The notes under the pieces were generated by a model, which saw only the letters and a list, made by a program, of their open reading frames with translations, was not told where the DNA came from and made no database searches. Made by a program: the position numbers and the translations under genes. From assembly GCA_029240955.1 (NCBI GenBank), contig JARDZH010000216.1:1-5107 (forward strand): a stretch of DNA of 5,107 bases. The letters are read 5' to 3'. The DNA comes from Pseudomonas sp. (lineage in GTDB: Bacteria > Pseudomonadota > Gammaproteobacteria > Pseudomonadales > Pseudomonadaceae). Shown piece after piece: positions 1-5,107 of the stretch. Within the stretch, counting starts at the first letter, position 1. The number at the start of each line of letters is the position of its first letter.

Positions 1-1
1 C

Positions 2-403
2 TGGAGCTTCGTGCCGGAAATAACGCTTCCGATCTTCAATGGGGGAAGTCTGAAGGCCGGCCTGGACAGTGCGAAGGTTGAAAAAGATATCAACGTAGCT
101 CGTTACGAAAAGGCTATCCAGACGGCTTTCCGGGAAGTAAGTGACGGGCTGGCAGCGGTCCATACATACCGCCAGCAAATTGAAGCGCAGCAAGGGCTGG
201 TGGAAGCAAGCTCCGGCTATTACCACCTTGCCGAAAGCCGTTATAGGACGGGTGTCGACAGCTCACTTACTTTGCTGGATGCCCAGCGCACCCTTTTCTC
301 CGCACAGCAGGCTTTGGTCAGCGATCAATTGGCCGCACACATTGCGGCCGTCGATCTCTATAAGGCTCTGGGAGGAGGGTGGCAGCAGCTGCCAGGAAGT
401 TAA
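2..403 (+). CDS. Outer membrane efflux channel, OprM/TtgC-like (C-terminal part; 5' end outside window)
   Basis: This is the C-terminal end of a TolC-type outer membrane channel, the exit duct of a tripartite efflux pump (RND inner membrane pump, periplasmic adaptor, outer membrane channel). About 133 residues are visible of the roughly 470-490 usual for the family. The frame is open to the window edge and reads [15 protein letters not shown] from base 2, so the GTG at 11 is an internal codon, not a start. Family landmarks are the L-P-I-F-x-x-G-S-L-K-A beta-strand and equatorial region, [18 protein letters not shown], Y-Y-x-L-A-E-x-[15 protein letters not shown] and the closing L-Y-K-A-L-G-G-G-W, all typical of OprM. 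It ends with TAA shortly after GGGW, without the longer tail of OprM itself. The acylated N-terminus and the pump genes would lie upstream. OprM paralogues are numerous, so no symbol is given. Confidence 0.93.
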   Translation, partial: WSFVPEITLPIFNGGSLKAGLDSAKVEKDINVARYEKAIQTAFREVSDGLAAVHTYRQQIEAQQGLVEASSGYYHLAESRYRTGVDSSLTLLDAQRTLFSAQQALVSDQLAAHIAAVDLYKALGGGWQQLPGS

Positions 404-453
404 AGGAATCCGGGCCCGAAGGTAGATTCAGACGCGCGACTCGTGATGTTCCA

Positions 454-480
454 ATCCCTGTGAAGTTAGAAATCAGGGAT
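454..480. repeat. Inverted repeat (7-bp arms) with flanking direct repeat
   Basis: The arms ATCCCTG (454-460) and CAGGGAT (474-480) are perfectly complementary across a 13-base spacer. The heptamer GATGTTC occurs at 445-451 and again at 478-484, 33 bases apart (about three helical turns). The site lies 50 bases after the channel gene's stop and about 70-100 bases before the AraC-type gene. No T-run follows, so it is not a standard terminator. It could be a regulator site or a weak RNA hairpin. Confidence 0.4.
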
Positions 481-512
481 GTTCGGAACGCTCAGTATTG
501 TCAGTTTGTTAG

Positions 513-539
513 ATGGCAGGGCGGTCTTCGCCCTGTCAT
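513..539 (+). terminator. Strong hairpin before the AraC-type gene (possible terminator or leader structure)
   Basis: Bases 513-523 and 529-539 form an 11-bp stem with one G-U pair and a 5-base loop (GTCTT); its core is CAGGGCG paired with CGCCCTG. The hairpin is GC-rich, sits 110 bases after the channel gene's stop and ends 11 bases before the ATG at 551. No T-tract follows, so intrinsic termination is uncertain. It may end the efflux operon, or it may be a leader structure near the regulator's ribosome binding site. Confidence 0.45.
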
Positions 540-550
540 AACGGTGACGT

Positions 551-1009
551 ATGCCTGCCTACAGCGTAAACCTGCAACCCGTGCGAGTAATGGCGCCTAG
601 CGCTACTTGGTATGCAGTGGCCAAAGATCCTGGGGTGGTTAGTTCCTCGGGCCTCGCGGTAATTGCTCAGCGGGAAACACTTTCCTTATCGCAAGAGCGA
701 ACCGCGAAAAAGCTGTTACTTGAACATATCGACTGCGGCATACGCATTTCCGATGTGGCCAAAGCCTGCTGTTTATCCCGAAGCCACTTTTCTCGGGCTT
801 TCAAGAATTGCACCGGCTCTTCACCGCGCGATTGGCTGACAACCATCAGATTAGCGCGCGCTAAATCATTGCTCGAGCATACGGATCTGCCGATTTCGAC
901 GATTAGCCTTGATTGCGGTTTTGCGGATCAGCCCCATTTTTCAAGAGCCTTTTCTAGGAAGTTCGGCGTGAGTCCCGGGCGTTGGCGGTTGAGAACTCGC
1001 GGCGATTGA
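551..1009 (+). CDS. Short AraC/XylS-family transcriptional regulator (DNA-binding domain only)
   Basis: The product is a 152-residue cytoplasmic regulator. Residues from about 50 to 146 form the AraC/XylS DNA-binding domain with two helix-turn-helix motifs. The first is at about 66-86 (I-S-D-V-A-K-A-C-C-L-S-R-S-H-F-S-R-A-F) and the second at about 115-138, with the signature I-S-x-I-S-L-D-C-G-F-x-D-Q-P-H-F-S-R-A-F, then F-G-V-S-P-G-R-W-R. The first ~48 residues match no sensor domain that I recognise, so it resembles MarA/SoxS-type stand-alone domains in build, whereas most family members have 250-300 residues. An in-frame TGA at 545-547 rules out an upstream start. The ATG at 551 has only a poor, too-close Shine-Dalgarno (GGTGA), and the in-frame ATG at 590 is a fair alternative giving 139 residues. 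It lies between efflux genes on the same strand, so it probably regulates the downstream MFS gene or the upstream pump; this is inference. Its inducer is unknown. Confidence 0.9.
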   Translation: MPAYSVNLQPVRVMAPSATWYAVAKDPGVVSSSGLAVIAQRETLSLSQERTAKKLLLEHIDCGIRISDVAKACCLSRSHFSRAFKNCTGSSPRDWLTTIRLARAKSLLEHTDLPISTISLDCGFADQPHFSRAFSRKFGVSPGRWRLRTRGD

Positions 1010-1141
1010 GCACAGCTCTTGTTTCTCCTGATTTGCAAACATTTAACAGTGATGCGTGCTGCGCTAAACATACTTGCGTCCAGGTGGTATTCCGCATTGG
1101 CATTGAGACACCTAGCCTTGCGCTTGAATCTGACTATTCAT
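1010..1141 (+). other. Spacer between regulator and MFS gene; no clear promoter
   Basis: There is no gene and no obvious terminator here, so read-through from the regulator is possible. It is somewhat AT-richer than the coding DNA. The only promoter-like pair seen is TTTAAC (1042-1047) and TAAACA (1065-1070) with a 17-base gap, about three matches per hexamer, too weak to call. Short complementary words AGGTG and CACCT flank a 21-base loop. A regulator-dependent promoter would fit here. Confidence 0.3.
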
Positions 1142-1145
1142 GAGG
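1142..1145 (+). promoter_or_regulatory. Shine-Dalgarno that selects the MFS start at 1152
   Basis: GAGG lies six bases before the ATG at 1152. It overlaps the other in-frame ATG (1140-1142), which has no purine-rich site before it. This favours 1152 as the true start over the four-codon-longer version. Confidence 0.65.
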
Positions 1146-1151
1146 CTCATC

Positions 1152-2372
1152 ATGTCCGCCAATAACCAAGCCATTGTTATGACCAAGACCGCATCCCTCG
1201 TTAGCCATCCTGGCCTTTCGCGTGCGCTGGTCCTATTACTTGCGTTCTGCTGTGGGACCGTCGTTGCAAATTTGTATTACTCGCAGCCCCTCATTGAGCT
1301 TATCGCCCCCAGCATTGGTCTCTCGTTGGAGCATGCAAGCCTGATCGTATCGTTGACACAACTTGGCTATGCCATCGGCTTGCTGTTGCTGGTGCCCCTG
1401 GCCGATTTGTTTGAAAACAAAAAGCTGGTCATTGGCTTCACATTGGCAGCCGGATTCTTTCTGGCAGTGGCCGGGTTTGCTCAGTCGGTTTCAGTCTTTT
1501 TGCTGGCGTCCTTGTTTGTGGGTTTGATGTCTGTAGCGGTACAGATGTTGGTACCGATGGCAGCACACATGGCCCCAGAGAAAACACGCGGGCAAGTGGT
1601 AGGGAGCATCATGAGCGGGCTGTTGCTGGGCATTCTACTGTCCCGGCCAATTTCCAGTCTGGTGTCTGAATCATTGGGCTGGCGCGGCGTATTTCTGACT
1701 GCAGCGGCGCTGATGTTGCTGATAGCAGTTCTTGTCAAGGTTCTACTGCCCACCCGGACACCTGACCATCACGCTTCCTATGCGCAACTTATCAATTCAG
1801 TTTTTTTGCTGGCCAAGACTTATAGCGTTCTGCGTGAACGTTCAGTGTATCAAGGCCTGCTCTTCGCCAGCTTCAGTTGTTTCTGGACCATTGTGCCGGC
1901 TGAGCTGACCCGTCACTTCGGCTTCAGTCAGAGTGGGGTTGCGTTGTTCGCGCTGGTTGGGGCTGTGGGCGCAATCGCCGCTCCGATAGCAGGCCGGTTG
2001 GCAGACGCTGGACATACCAAGAGTGGAACCCTGACTGCGCTTGTCCTCGCTCCGTTCGCTCTCCTGATCAGTTTGCTGCCCGGCCTTGGATACGTAGGGC
2101 TGGTTGCAGCGGCGATATTGCTCGACTTCGCAGTCCAACTGAACATGGTACTGGGCCAACGGGAAGTTTATGAGCTTGAGCCGCAGAGCCGAGCCAGGCT
2201 CAACGCCGTGTACATGACCAGCATCTTTGTCGGTGGGACCTTGGGTTCTTTGGTTGCAAGCCCCGCGTATGAAGCATTCGGCTGGGTCGGTTCGGCGTCG
2301 TTGATGACGCTTTCTGCATGCGTCGCGTTGCTCCTGTTCGTTAAAAAGAGTCGAAACGGCATTAAACGATGA
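1152..2372 (+). CDS. MFS transporter, AraJ/YgaY-like (COG2814 type), probable exporter
   Basis: The product is a 406-residue inner membrane protein with about 12 hydrophobic segments, the usual length for a proton-coupled MFS exporter. After a polar N-terminal stretch of about 24 residues, the first membrane segment leads into A-N-L-Y-Y-S-Q-P-L (residues 39-47), a hallmark of this group. A motif-A-like loop follows segment 2 (P-L-A-D-L-F-E-N-K-K, 82-91). Segment 5 has G-L-L-L-G-I-L-L-S-R-P-I-S-S, then G-W-R (156-178), occupying the place of the antiporter motif C. A polar linker near residue 200 (P-T-R-T-P-D-H-H) separates the two halves. The start at 1152 is chosen for its GAGG site; the ATG at 1140 would add four residues. 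It lies 142 bases after the AraC-type gene on the same strand, which suggests a regulator and target pair. The substrate cannot be read from sequence; relatives are often annotated as sugar or drug efflux proteins. It is lower in GC than the minus-strand genes. Confidence 0.9.
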   Translation: MSANNQAIVMTKTASLVSHPGLSRALVLLLAFCCGTVVANLYYSQPLIELIAPSIGLSLEHASLIVSLTQLGYAIGLLLLVPLADLFENKKLVIGFTLAAGFFLAVAGFAQSVSVFLLASLFVGLMSVAVQMLVPMAAHMAPEKTRGQVVGSIMSGLLLGILLSRPISSLVSESLGWRGVFLTAAALMLLIAVLVKVLLPTRTPDHHASYAQLINSVFLLAKTYSVLRERSVYQGLLFASFSCFWTIVPAELTRHFGFSQSGVALFALVGAVGAIAAPIAGRLADAGHTKSGTLTALVLAPFALLISLLPGLGYVGLVAAAILLDFAVQLNMVLGQREVYELEPQSRARLNAVYMTSIFVGGTLGSLVASPAYEAFGWVGSASLMTLSACVALLLFVKKSRNGIKR

Positions 2373-2426
2373 TCGGGAGTACCGGTAACGAGTTTCTCGA
2401 ACGGTCCAGTCATGCTTAAACGAGGC

Positions 2427-2445
2427 CACCCCGCCAGGGTGTTTT
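2427..2445 (+). terminator. Weak intrinsic terminator candidate for the MFS gene
   Basis: CACCC (2427-2431) pairs with GGGTG (2437-2441) around a 5-base loop and is followed directly by TTTT (2442-2445), 55 bases after the MFS stop. The stem has only five pairs and the T-tract is short, so termination may be inefficient. Confidence 0.4.
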
Positions 2446-2461
2446 CGAACCAGGTTTTCGA
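2441..2461. repeat. Direct repeat GTTTTCGA x2
   Basis: The octamer GTTTTCGA occurs at 2441-2448 and 2454-2461, 13 bases apart start to start. The first copy includes the T-tract of the terminator candidate. Function is unknown. Confidence 0.5.
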
Positions 2462-2481
2462 GTGTTCTTCGCATGAGCTGG

Positions 2482-2553
2482 CATAGCCTGGTGCTGACAG
2501 CAAACAGGTTGTAGCAGTTGCGCCGTCGACTGCAAACAATGGTCATAGCCTGG
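2482..2553. repeat. Direct repeat CATAGCCTGG x2
   Basis: The decamer CATAGCCTGG occurs at 2482-2491 and 2544-2553, 62 bases apart start to start. Between the copies, GCAAACA appears twice (once after GACA, once after GACT). Two such words within about 70 noncoding bases suggest a duplicated or mobile-element-derived segment, but no element is recognised. Confidence 0.5.
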
Positions 2554-2634
2554 CCAACTCAATTCGCGTTTATCGTCGAGTCGCTGATGCCCGACAGCGA
2601 GCGCGTCCTAACGAACCGCCAACCACCGCGCCGT

Positions 2635-2763
2635 CTAAGCCGGATCTGTCAGCGCCTGGTCGGGGCTTTCGGGCTCTTCATCCTGTGAAGGCTCTTCTCC
2701 GTATTCGTCGTAATCAGCCGGCGTGCGGCTGTCGTCGTTGGTCGAGGTTTTTTCGGTGCCCAT
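2635..2763 (-). CDS. Small acidic hypothetical protein (42 aa)
   Basis: This is a short complete frame from ATG (2763-2761) to TAG (2637-2635). GGAG on the minus strand (2774-2771) sits seven bases before the ATG, a good Shine-Dalgarno. The 42-residue product begins M-G-T-E-K-T-S-T-N-D-D. It is very polar, with 14 Asp/Glu against one Lys and one Arg, and it has proline and serine but no hydrophobic segment or signal peptide, so it is probably soluble and disordered. There is a central D-Y-D-E-Y-G-E-E-P cluster. Function is unknown. It lies 83 bases after the permease gene on the same strand, but an inverted repeat between them suggests it may be expressed separately. The strong ribosome binding site, the position between genes and the coherent composition support a real gene. 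Small acidic proteins of this kind are common in pseudomonads, but I cannot name a family. Confidence 0.65.
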   Translation of the reverse strand: MGTEKTSTNDDSRTPADYDEYGEEPSQDEEPESPDQALTDPA

Positions 2764-2796
2764 GATGATGCTCCGTGATTGTGGCGGGTATGGATT

Positions 2797-2824
2797 AGGG
2801 AACGGCCGCGAGCGAACGTTCCCT
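2797..2824 (-). terminator. Hairpin after the permease gene (possible terminator)
   Basis: AGGGAACG (2797-2804) and CGTTCCCT (2817-2824) are perfect 8-bp complementary arms around a 12-base GC-rich loop. The hairpin begins 22 bases beyond the permease stop on the minus strand. No T-run follows on the minus strand, so it may act as an mRNA 3'-end stabiliser or a partial terminator before the 42-residue gene. Confidence 0.45.
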
Positions 2825-2846
2825 CCAGTATCCCGTTCGGTCAGAG

Positions 2847-4139
2847 CTATGCCTGACTGACCGCCTGCGCGCCGTCCGGGCTCGACAACGTCGCCGGCTT
2901 CGGTGCGGGTTCCTTGAGCAGTGCGAAATAGGCCACCGCCGAGCAGGCCGCGACCACGGCGCTGATCACGAAAGCTGACGAGAACGAGCCGGTCTGCTGC
3001 ACGCTGAAGCCGGTAAGAATCGGTGCGATGGAGCCTGCCAGATAGCCGCCGAAGTTCTGGATCGAACCAAAGGAGGCCACGCGTTCCGAGGGCACGATGG
3101 TGTTGACGATCATCCAGGCCGTGGCGCTCGAAATGTTGATGAAGAACATCGTCAGGCACAGCAGCACCACACACGCCACCACGTTGGTGGTGAAGGCCAC
3201 GATCAGCGTAAACAGCGCGCCGCCCAGCAGCCCCATGATCACCATCAGTTTGCGGCTGGCCAGCACTTTCATGCCTCGCGCCACCAAGCGGTCGCAGGCC
3301 TTGCCCGCGACAACGGTGCCGATGGCGCCGAACAGGTAGGCCAGCGAAACCACCCAAGCGGTGCGGTACAGGTCCAGCCCGTGCTCACGCTCGAAATAGC
3401 CGGGCAACCAGGTGAGATTGAGCCAGATCATGTAGATCACACCCATGAAACCCAGAAACGCTCCCCAGGTATTGCGCTCCTTGAACAAGGCAGTCCAGCG
3501 CACCCGCGGCGCGGCCGCACGCGTGGCGGGCGCGGGCACGGGTTCGGCGCGTCCGGTCTGCGCCATGTACTGCGCCTTGCTCTTGTAGAACGCGAACCAG
3601 CAGGCGGCCAGTACCAGGCCGATGACGCCCGTGAGGATGAACATGCCGCGCCAGCCCAGGTGCACCATGAACAGGGTAAGCAGGGGCGGCGCGATGCAGG
3701 GGCCCAGGCAGGTCGACGACCAGACCCAGCCGGTCGCCGTGCCGCGCTCCTGGGTATCGAACCATTCCGACAACGCCTTGGCGGCGGAGGGGAATACCGG
3801 TGCCTCGCCAATGCCCAGCAGCACCCGCAACGCGACCAGTTGATGAAAACTGCTGAACAGGCCGAACGCGGCCTGCGCCAGCGACCACACGATCAGCGAG
3901 CCGCCCAGCGCCAGCTTGCTGCCCAGGCGGTCGATCAATGCGCCGAGCGGCAATTGCGAGAAGGCGTAGGCGATCGAAAAGGCCGACAGCATGACACCCA
4001 TCTGCATGGGGCTGATGCCCAGGTCTTTCTGAATGGAAGTATTGGCGATGGACAGCGCACTGCGGTCCAGGTAATTGACGACACCGATCAGAAACAGAAA
4101 CAGGATCGTCAGGTTTTTGTAGCTTTTTATTGTTCTCAT
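2847..4139 (-). CDS. MFS permease, anion:cation symporter (ACS) family
   Basis: The product is a 430-residue inner membrane protein with about 12 hydrophobic segments, normal for the ACS family, whose members import organic anions such as galactonate, glucarate, hexuronates or phthalate with protons. Segment 1 ends in V-N-Y-L-D-R (21-26), the ACS hallmark. Motif A is G-A-L-I-D-R-L-G-S-K (66-75), and segment 4 carries R105 and E112 in L-R-V-L-L-G-I-G-E-A-P-V-F-P. The spacing of D25, R26, R105 and E112 equals that of the D46, R47, R126 and E133 set that I recall from galactonate transporter DgoT, so proton coupling and anion binding are probably kept. A central cytoplasmic linker at about 190-215 is rich in Ala, Pro and Arg. 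The ATG at 4139 has AGAGG five bases before it. It lies 110 bases downstream of a LysR-type gene on the same strand, with an operator-like site between, so it is probably that regulator's target. The substrate is not determinable; no catabolic enzyme is in view. Confidence 0.93.
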   Translation of the reverse strand: MRTIKSYKNLTILFLFLIGVVNYLDRSALSIANTSIQKDLGISPMQMGVMLSAFSIAYAFSQLPLGALIDRLGSKLALGGSLIVWSLAQAAFGLFSSFHQLVALRVLLGIGEAPVFPSAAKALSEWFDTQERGTATGWVWSSTCLGPCIAPPLLTLFMVHLGWRGMFILTGVIGLVLAACWFAFYKSKAQYMAQTGRAEPVPAPATRAAAPRVRWTALFKERNTWGAFLGFMGVIYMIWLNLTWLPGYFEREHGLDLYRTAWVVSLAYLFGAIGTVVAGKACDRLVARGMKVLASRKLMVIMGLLGGALFTLIVAFTTNVVACVVLLCLTMFFINISSATAWMIVNTIVPSERVASFGSIQNFGGYLAGSIAPILTGFSVQQTGSFSSAFVISAVVAACSAVAYFALLKEPAPKPATLSSPDGAQAVSQA

Positions 4140-4157
4140 GAGCGCCTCTTCGAGCGA

Positions 4158-4185
4158 TGACGCCCGTCGTCAGTCGCGGGCGTCA
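4158..4185 (-). other. 9-bp hairpin in the permease leader
   Basis: TGACGCCCG (4158-4166) and CGGGCGTCA (4177-4185) form a perfect 9-bp stem around a 10-base loop. On the minus strand it ends 18 bases before the permease ATG and just before its Shine-Dalgarno. No T-run follows. It may be a terminator remnant for the LysR gene, a leader structure affecting translation or stability, or a palindromic protein site. Confidence 0.5.
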
Positions 4186-4188
4186 GTC

Positions 4189-4215
4189 ACTCTAGTCGGC
4201 AAGATCACAGGCGCC
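4189..4215 (-). promoter_or_regulatory. Weak promoter candidate for the permease gene
   Basis: Read on the minus strand, TTGGGC is followed 18 bases later by TAGAGT (4194-4189), which matches four of six bases of the sigma-70 -10 hexamer. The -35 half is poor, as is typical of activator-dependent promoters. A start near 4182 would place the LysR-type operator centred near -64, the classical position. This is inferred from spacing only. Confidence 0.3.
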
Positions 4216-4236
4216 CAATGACAGCTTTCCATTGAA

Positions 4237-4255
4237 CGATAACCATCGGTTATCG
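4237..4255. promoter_or_regulatory. LysR-type operator candidate (T-N11-A box)
   Basis: CGATAACC (4237-4244) and GGTTATCG (4248-4255) form a perfect 8-bp inverted repeat around ATC. Inside it, T4240 and A4252 stand exactly 11 bases apart within ATAACC-N3-GGTTAT, the consensus geometry of LysR-type regulator sites. It overlaps the stop codon of the LysR gene and lies about 100 bases before the permease ATG. A terminator is less likely because the stem is AT-rich, the loop is three bases and no T-run follows. Confidence 0.6.
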
Positions 4256-5107
4256 AGCGCTCTGCTGCGCGCTTTGCACGTCGGAGCCGCTGAGAAGCTC
4301 TTCGATCATCGCCTGGGCTGACCAGCCGGGGCTTTCGTCGCGCCGTGTGATGATGCCGTAGTCCGCCAGCACCAGCGGAAACGGCAATGCCAAGCGAGTC
4401 AGGCGTCCGGCCTGCACGTCTGGCCCGACCATCGACTCTGCGAGCATGGCCACCATGGGCGCGGTCTGCAGCAGCTGCAGGATGGTTCGCAGGGACAGGG
4501 TTTCTACGGTGTTCTCGGGTGTCTGCATGCCCGCCTCGGCAAAGGCACGTTCAAGCCGCATGCGCATGGGCGTTCCAGCGGGAGGCACGATCCACGGCCA
4601 GCTGCCAAGTTCGGCCAGCGGCAATTCTTGCGCGCCGGCCAGTGGGTGCTGGCTGCCGGTAACCAGACACAGGGGTTCAGGTGCCAGTGGCTGGAATTGG
4701 AACAGCTGGCGGTGGCGGTCGGAGGTGAACCGCGCCAGGACCAGATCCAGCTGTTTGTGTTCGAGCATATTCAGCAGATCGGTGCTGGTCCCCTCAAGCA
4801 CGTCCAGCGTCAGCAGCGGCCAGCGCTGCTTGACTCCGACGATGGCTGCGGGCAACGCCACGGAAGTCGCGGCGTAGATGCTGCCGATCTTCAACAGGCC
4901 ATGGCCGCCTTGTCGAAGGTGGTTGATCTGGCCCACGAAATGCCGCGAGTCGTTGAGTGCGATGCGCGCGTATCGCGCCACATGACTGCCCAGGTCAGTA
5001 GGCGACATGCTGCGCGGCAGCCGCTGGAACAAGGCGAAACCCAACTGGTTTTCGACTTCACGCAGCATTTTGCTGACGGCGGGCTGGCTGATGTTCATCT
5101 CCAGCGC
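4250..5107 (-). CDS. LysR-type transcriptional regulator (5' end outside window)
   Basis: 285 residues are visible of a protein that is normally 300-320 long. The frame remains open to the window edge and reads A-L-E before M-N-I-S-Q-P-A-V-S-K, which is the middle of the winged helix-turn-helix, so the ATG at 5098 is internal and roughly 25 residues are missing. The recognition helix (S-Q-P-A-V-S-K-M-L-R-E-V-E), the wing (L-G-F-A-L-F-Q-R) and the start of the linker helix (M-S-P-T-D-L-G) are intact. A periplasmic-binding-protein-like effector domain follows, from L-L-K-I-G-S-I-Y-A-A-T to the end, with D-L-V-L-A-R and the common L-C-L-V-T-G-S-Q-H-P-L-A strand. The effector domain looks like the GbpR/PcaQ-like subgroup, which senses sugars or aromatic acids; this is a tentative placement. 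It lies immediately upstream of and codirectional with the ACS permease, an arrangement suggesting that it activates the permease in response to the imported compound or a metabolite. Confidence 0.93.
   Translation of the reverse strand, partial: ALEMNISQPAVSKMLREVENQLGFALFQRLPRSMSPTDLGSHVARYARIALNDSRHFVGQINHLRQGGHGLLKIGSIYAATSVALPAAIVGVKQRWPLLTLDVLEGTSTDLLNMLEHKQLDLVLARFTSDRHRQLFQFQPLAPEPLCLVTGSQHPLAGAQELPLAELGSWPWIVPPAGTPMRMRLERAFAEAGMQTPENTVETLSLRTILQLLQTAPMVAMLAESMVGPDVQAGRLTRLALPFPLVLADYGIITRRDESPGWSAQAMIEELLSGSDVQSAQQSAR

Larger units (their letters stand above)
2373..2634. other. Convergent intergenic region with unexplained repeats
   Basis: This is a 262-base gap between the 3' ends of two oppositely oriented genes. 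I find no supported gene. Short open stretches exist on both strands (for example a 24-codon frame at 2412-2486), but none has a ribosome binding site. The gap contains a weak terminator-like hairpin (2427-2445) and direct repeats at 2441-2461 and 2482-2553. It marks the change from lower-GC DNA on the left to higher-GC DNA on the right. It could be a worn insertion-element or gene remnant, an RNA, or simple spacer. Confidence 0.5.

Noticed and set aside
379..600. 73-codon plus-strand frame bridging the channel gene and the AraC-type gene
   Set aside because: There is no ribosome binding site or recognisable domain, it overlaps both neighbours, and it crosses the strong hairpin at 513-539.
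2441..2476. GGTTCGAA-like words on the minus strand suggestive of a tRNA T-arm
   Set aside because: No acceptor, D-arm or anticodon stem could be folded around it, so it is not called as a tRNA or tRNA remnant.
2412..2486. 24-codon plus-strand frame (M-L-K-R-G-H-P-A-R...) in the convergent gap
   Set aside because: It lacks a Shine-Dalgarno sequence and any other support and is short enough to occur by chance.
1842..2546. Long minus-strand open frame (about 234 codons) through the 3' part of the plus-strand MFS gene and into the gap
   Set aside because: Its product is low-complexity and polar with no recognisable domain, it has no good ribosome binding site, and most of it is antisense to a clear membrane protein gene.
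2635..3357. Minus-strand 240-codon frame ending with the small acidic protein sequence
   Set aside because: Only its last 42 codons look real. The upstream part is an out-of-frame reading of the ACS permease, and a good start with GGAG exists at 2763.
3381..4160. Plus-strand 259-codon frame opposite the permease
   Set aside because: It is an antisense reading of high-GC coding DNA, rich in Arg, Gln and Gly, with no domain, and the minus-strand permease explains the region.

Overview
The window looks like a Pseudomonas chromosome. The partial outer membrane channel resembles the OprM/TtgC group closely, the other proteins are of common pseudomonad types, and base composition is moderate to high GC. 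This is judged by eye; no database search was possible.

Left part, plus strand (1 to about 2.4 kb): the C-terminal third of an OprM-like outer membrane efflux channel that starts before the window; a 147-base gap with two inverted repeats; a short AraC/XylS-type regulator that is essentially only the DNA-binding domain; a 142-base gap; then a complete 12-segment MFS transporter of the AraJ/YgaY-like (COG2814) type. This is probably the tail of a tripartite drug-efflux operon followed by a separate regulator and exporter pair.

Middle (2373-2634): 262 bases between convergent genes with no convincing gene. It holds a weak terminator-like hairpin and several short direct repeats, and it lies where composition changes. 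Sampled 60-base lines run at about 45-60% GC to the left and about 63-65% to the right.

Right part, minus strand (about 2.6-5.1 kb), in transcription order: a LysR-type regulator whose first residues lie beyond the window; a 110-base gap with a near-ideal LysR-type operator overlapping the regulator's stop codon and a 9-bp hairpin before the next start; an MFS permease of the anion:cation symporter (ACS) family, probably importing a sugar acid or other organic anion; and a 42-residue, very acidic small protein of unknown function. The layout suggests that the LysR protein controls the permease.

Nothing here amounts to a clearly new system. The most useful leads are the operator and leader of the permease, the unreported-looking 42-residue gene, and the unexplained convergent junction.
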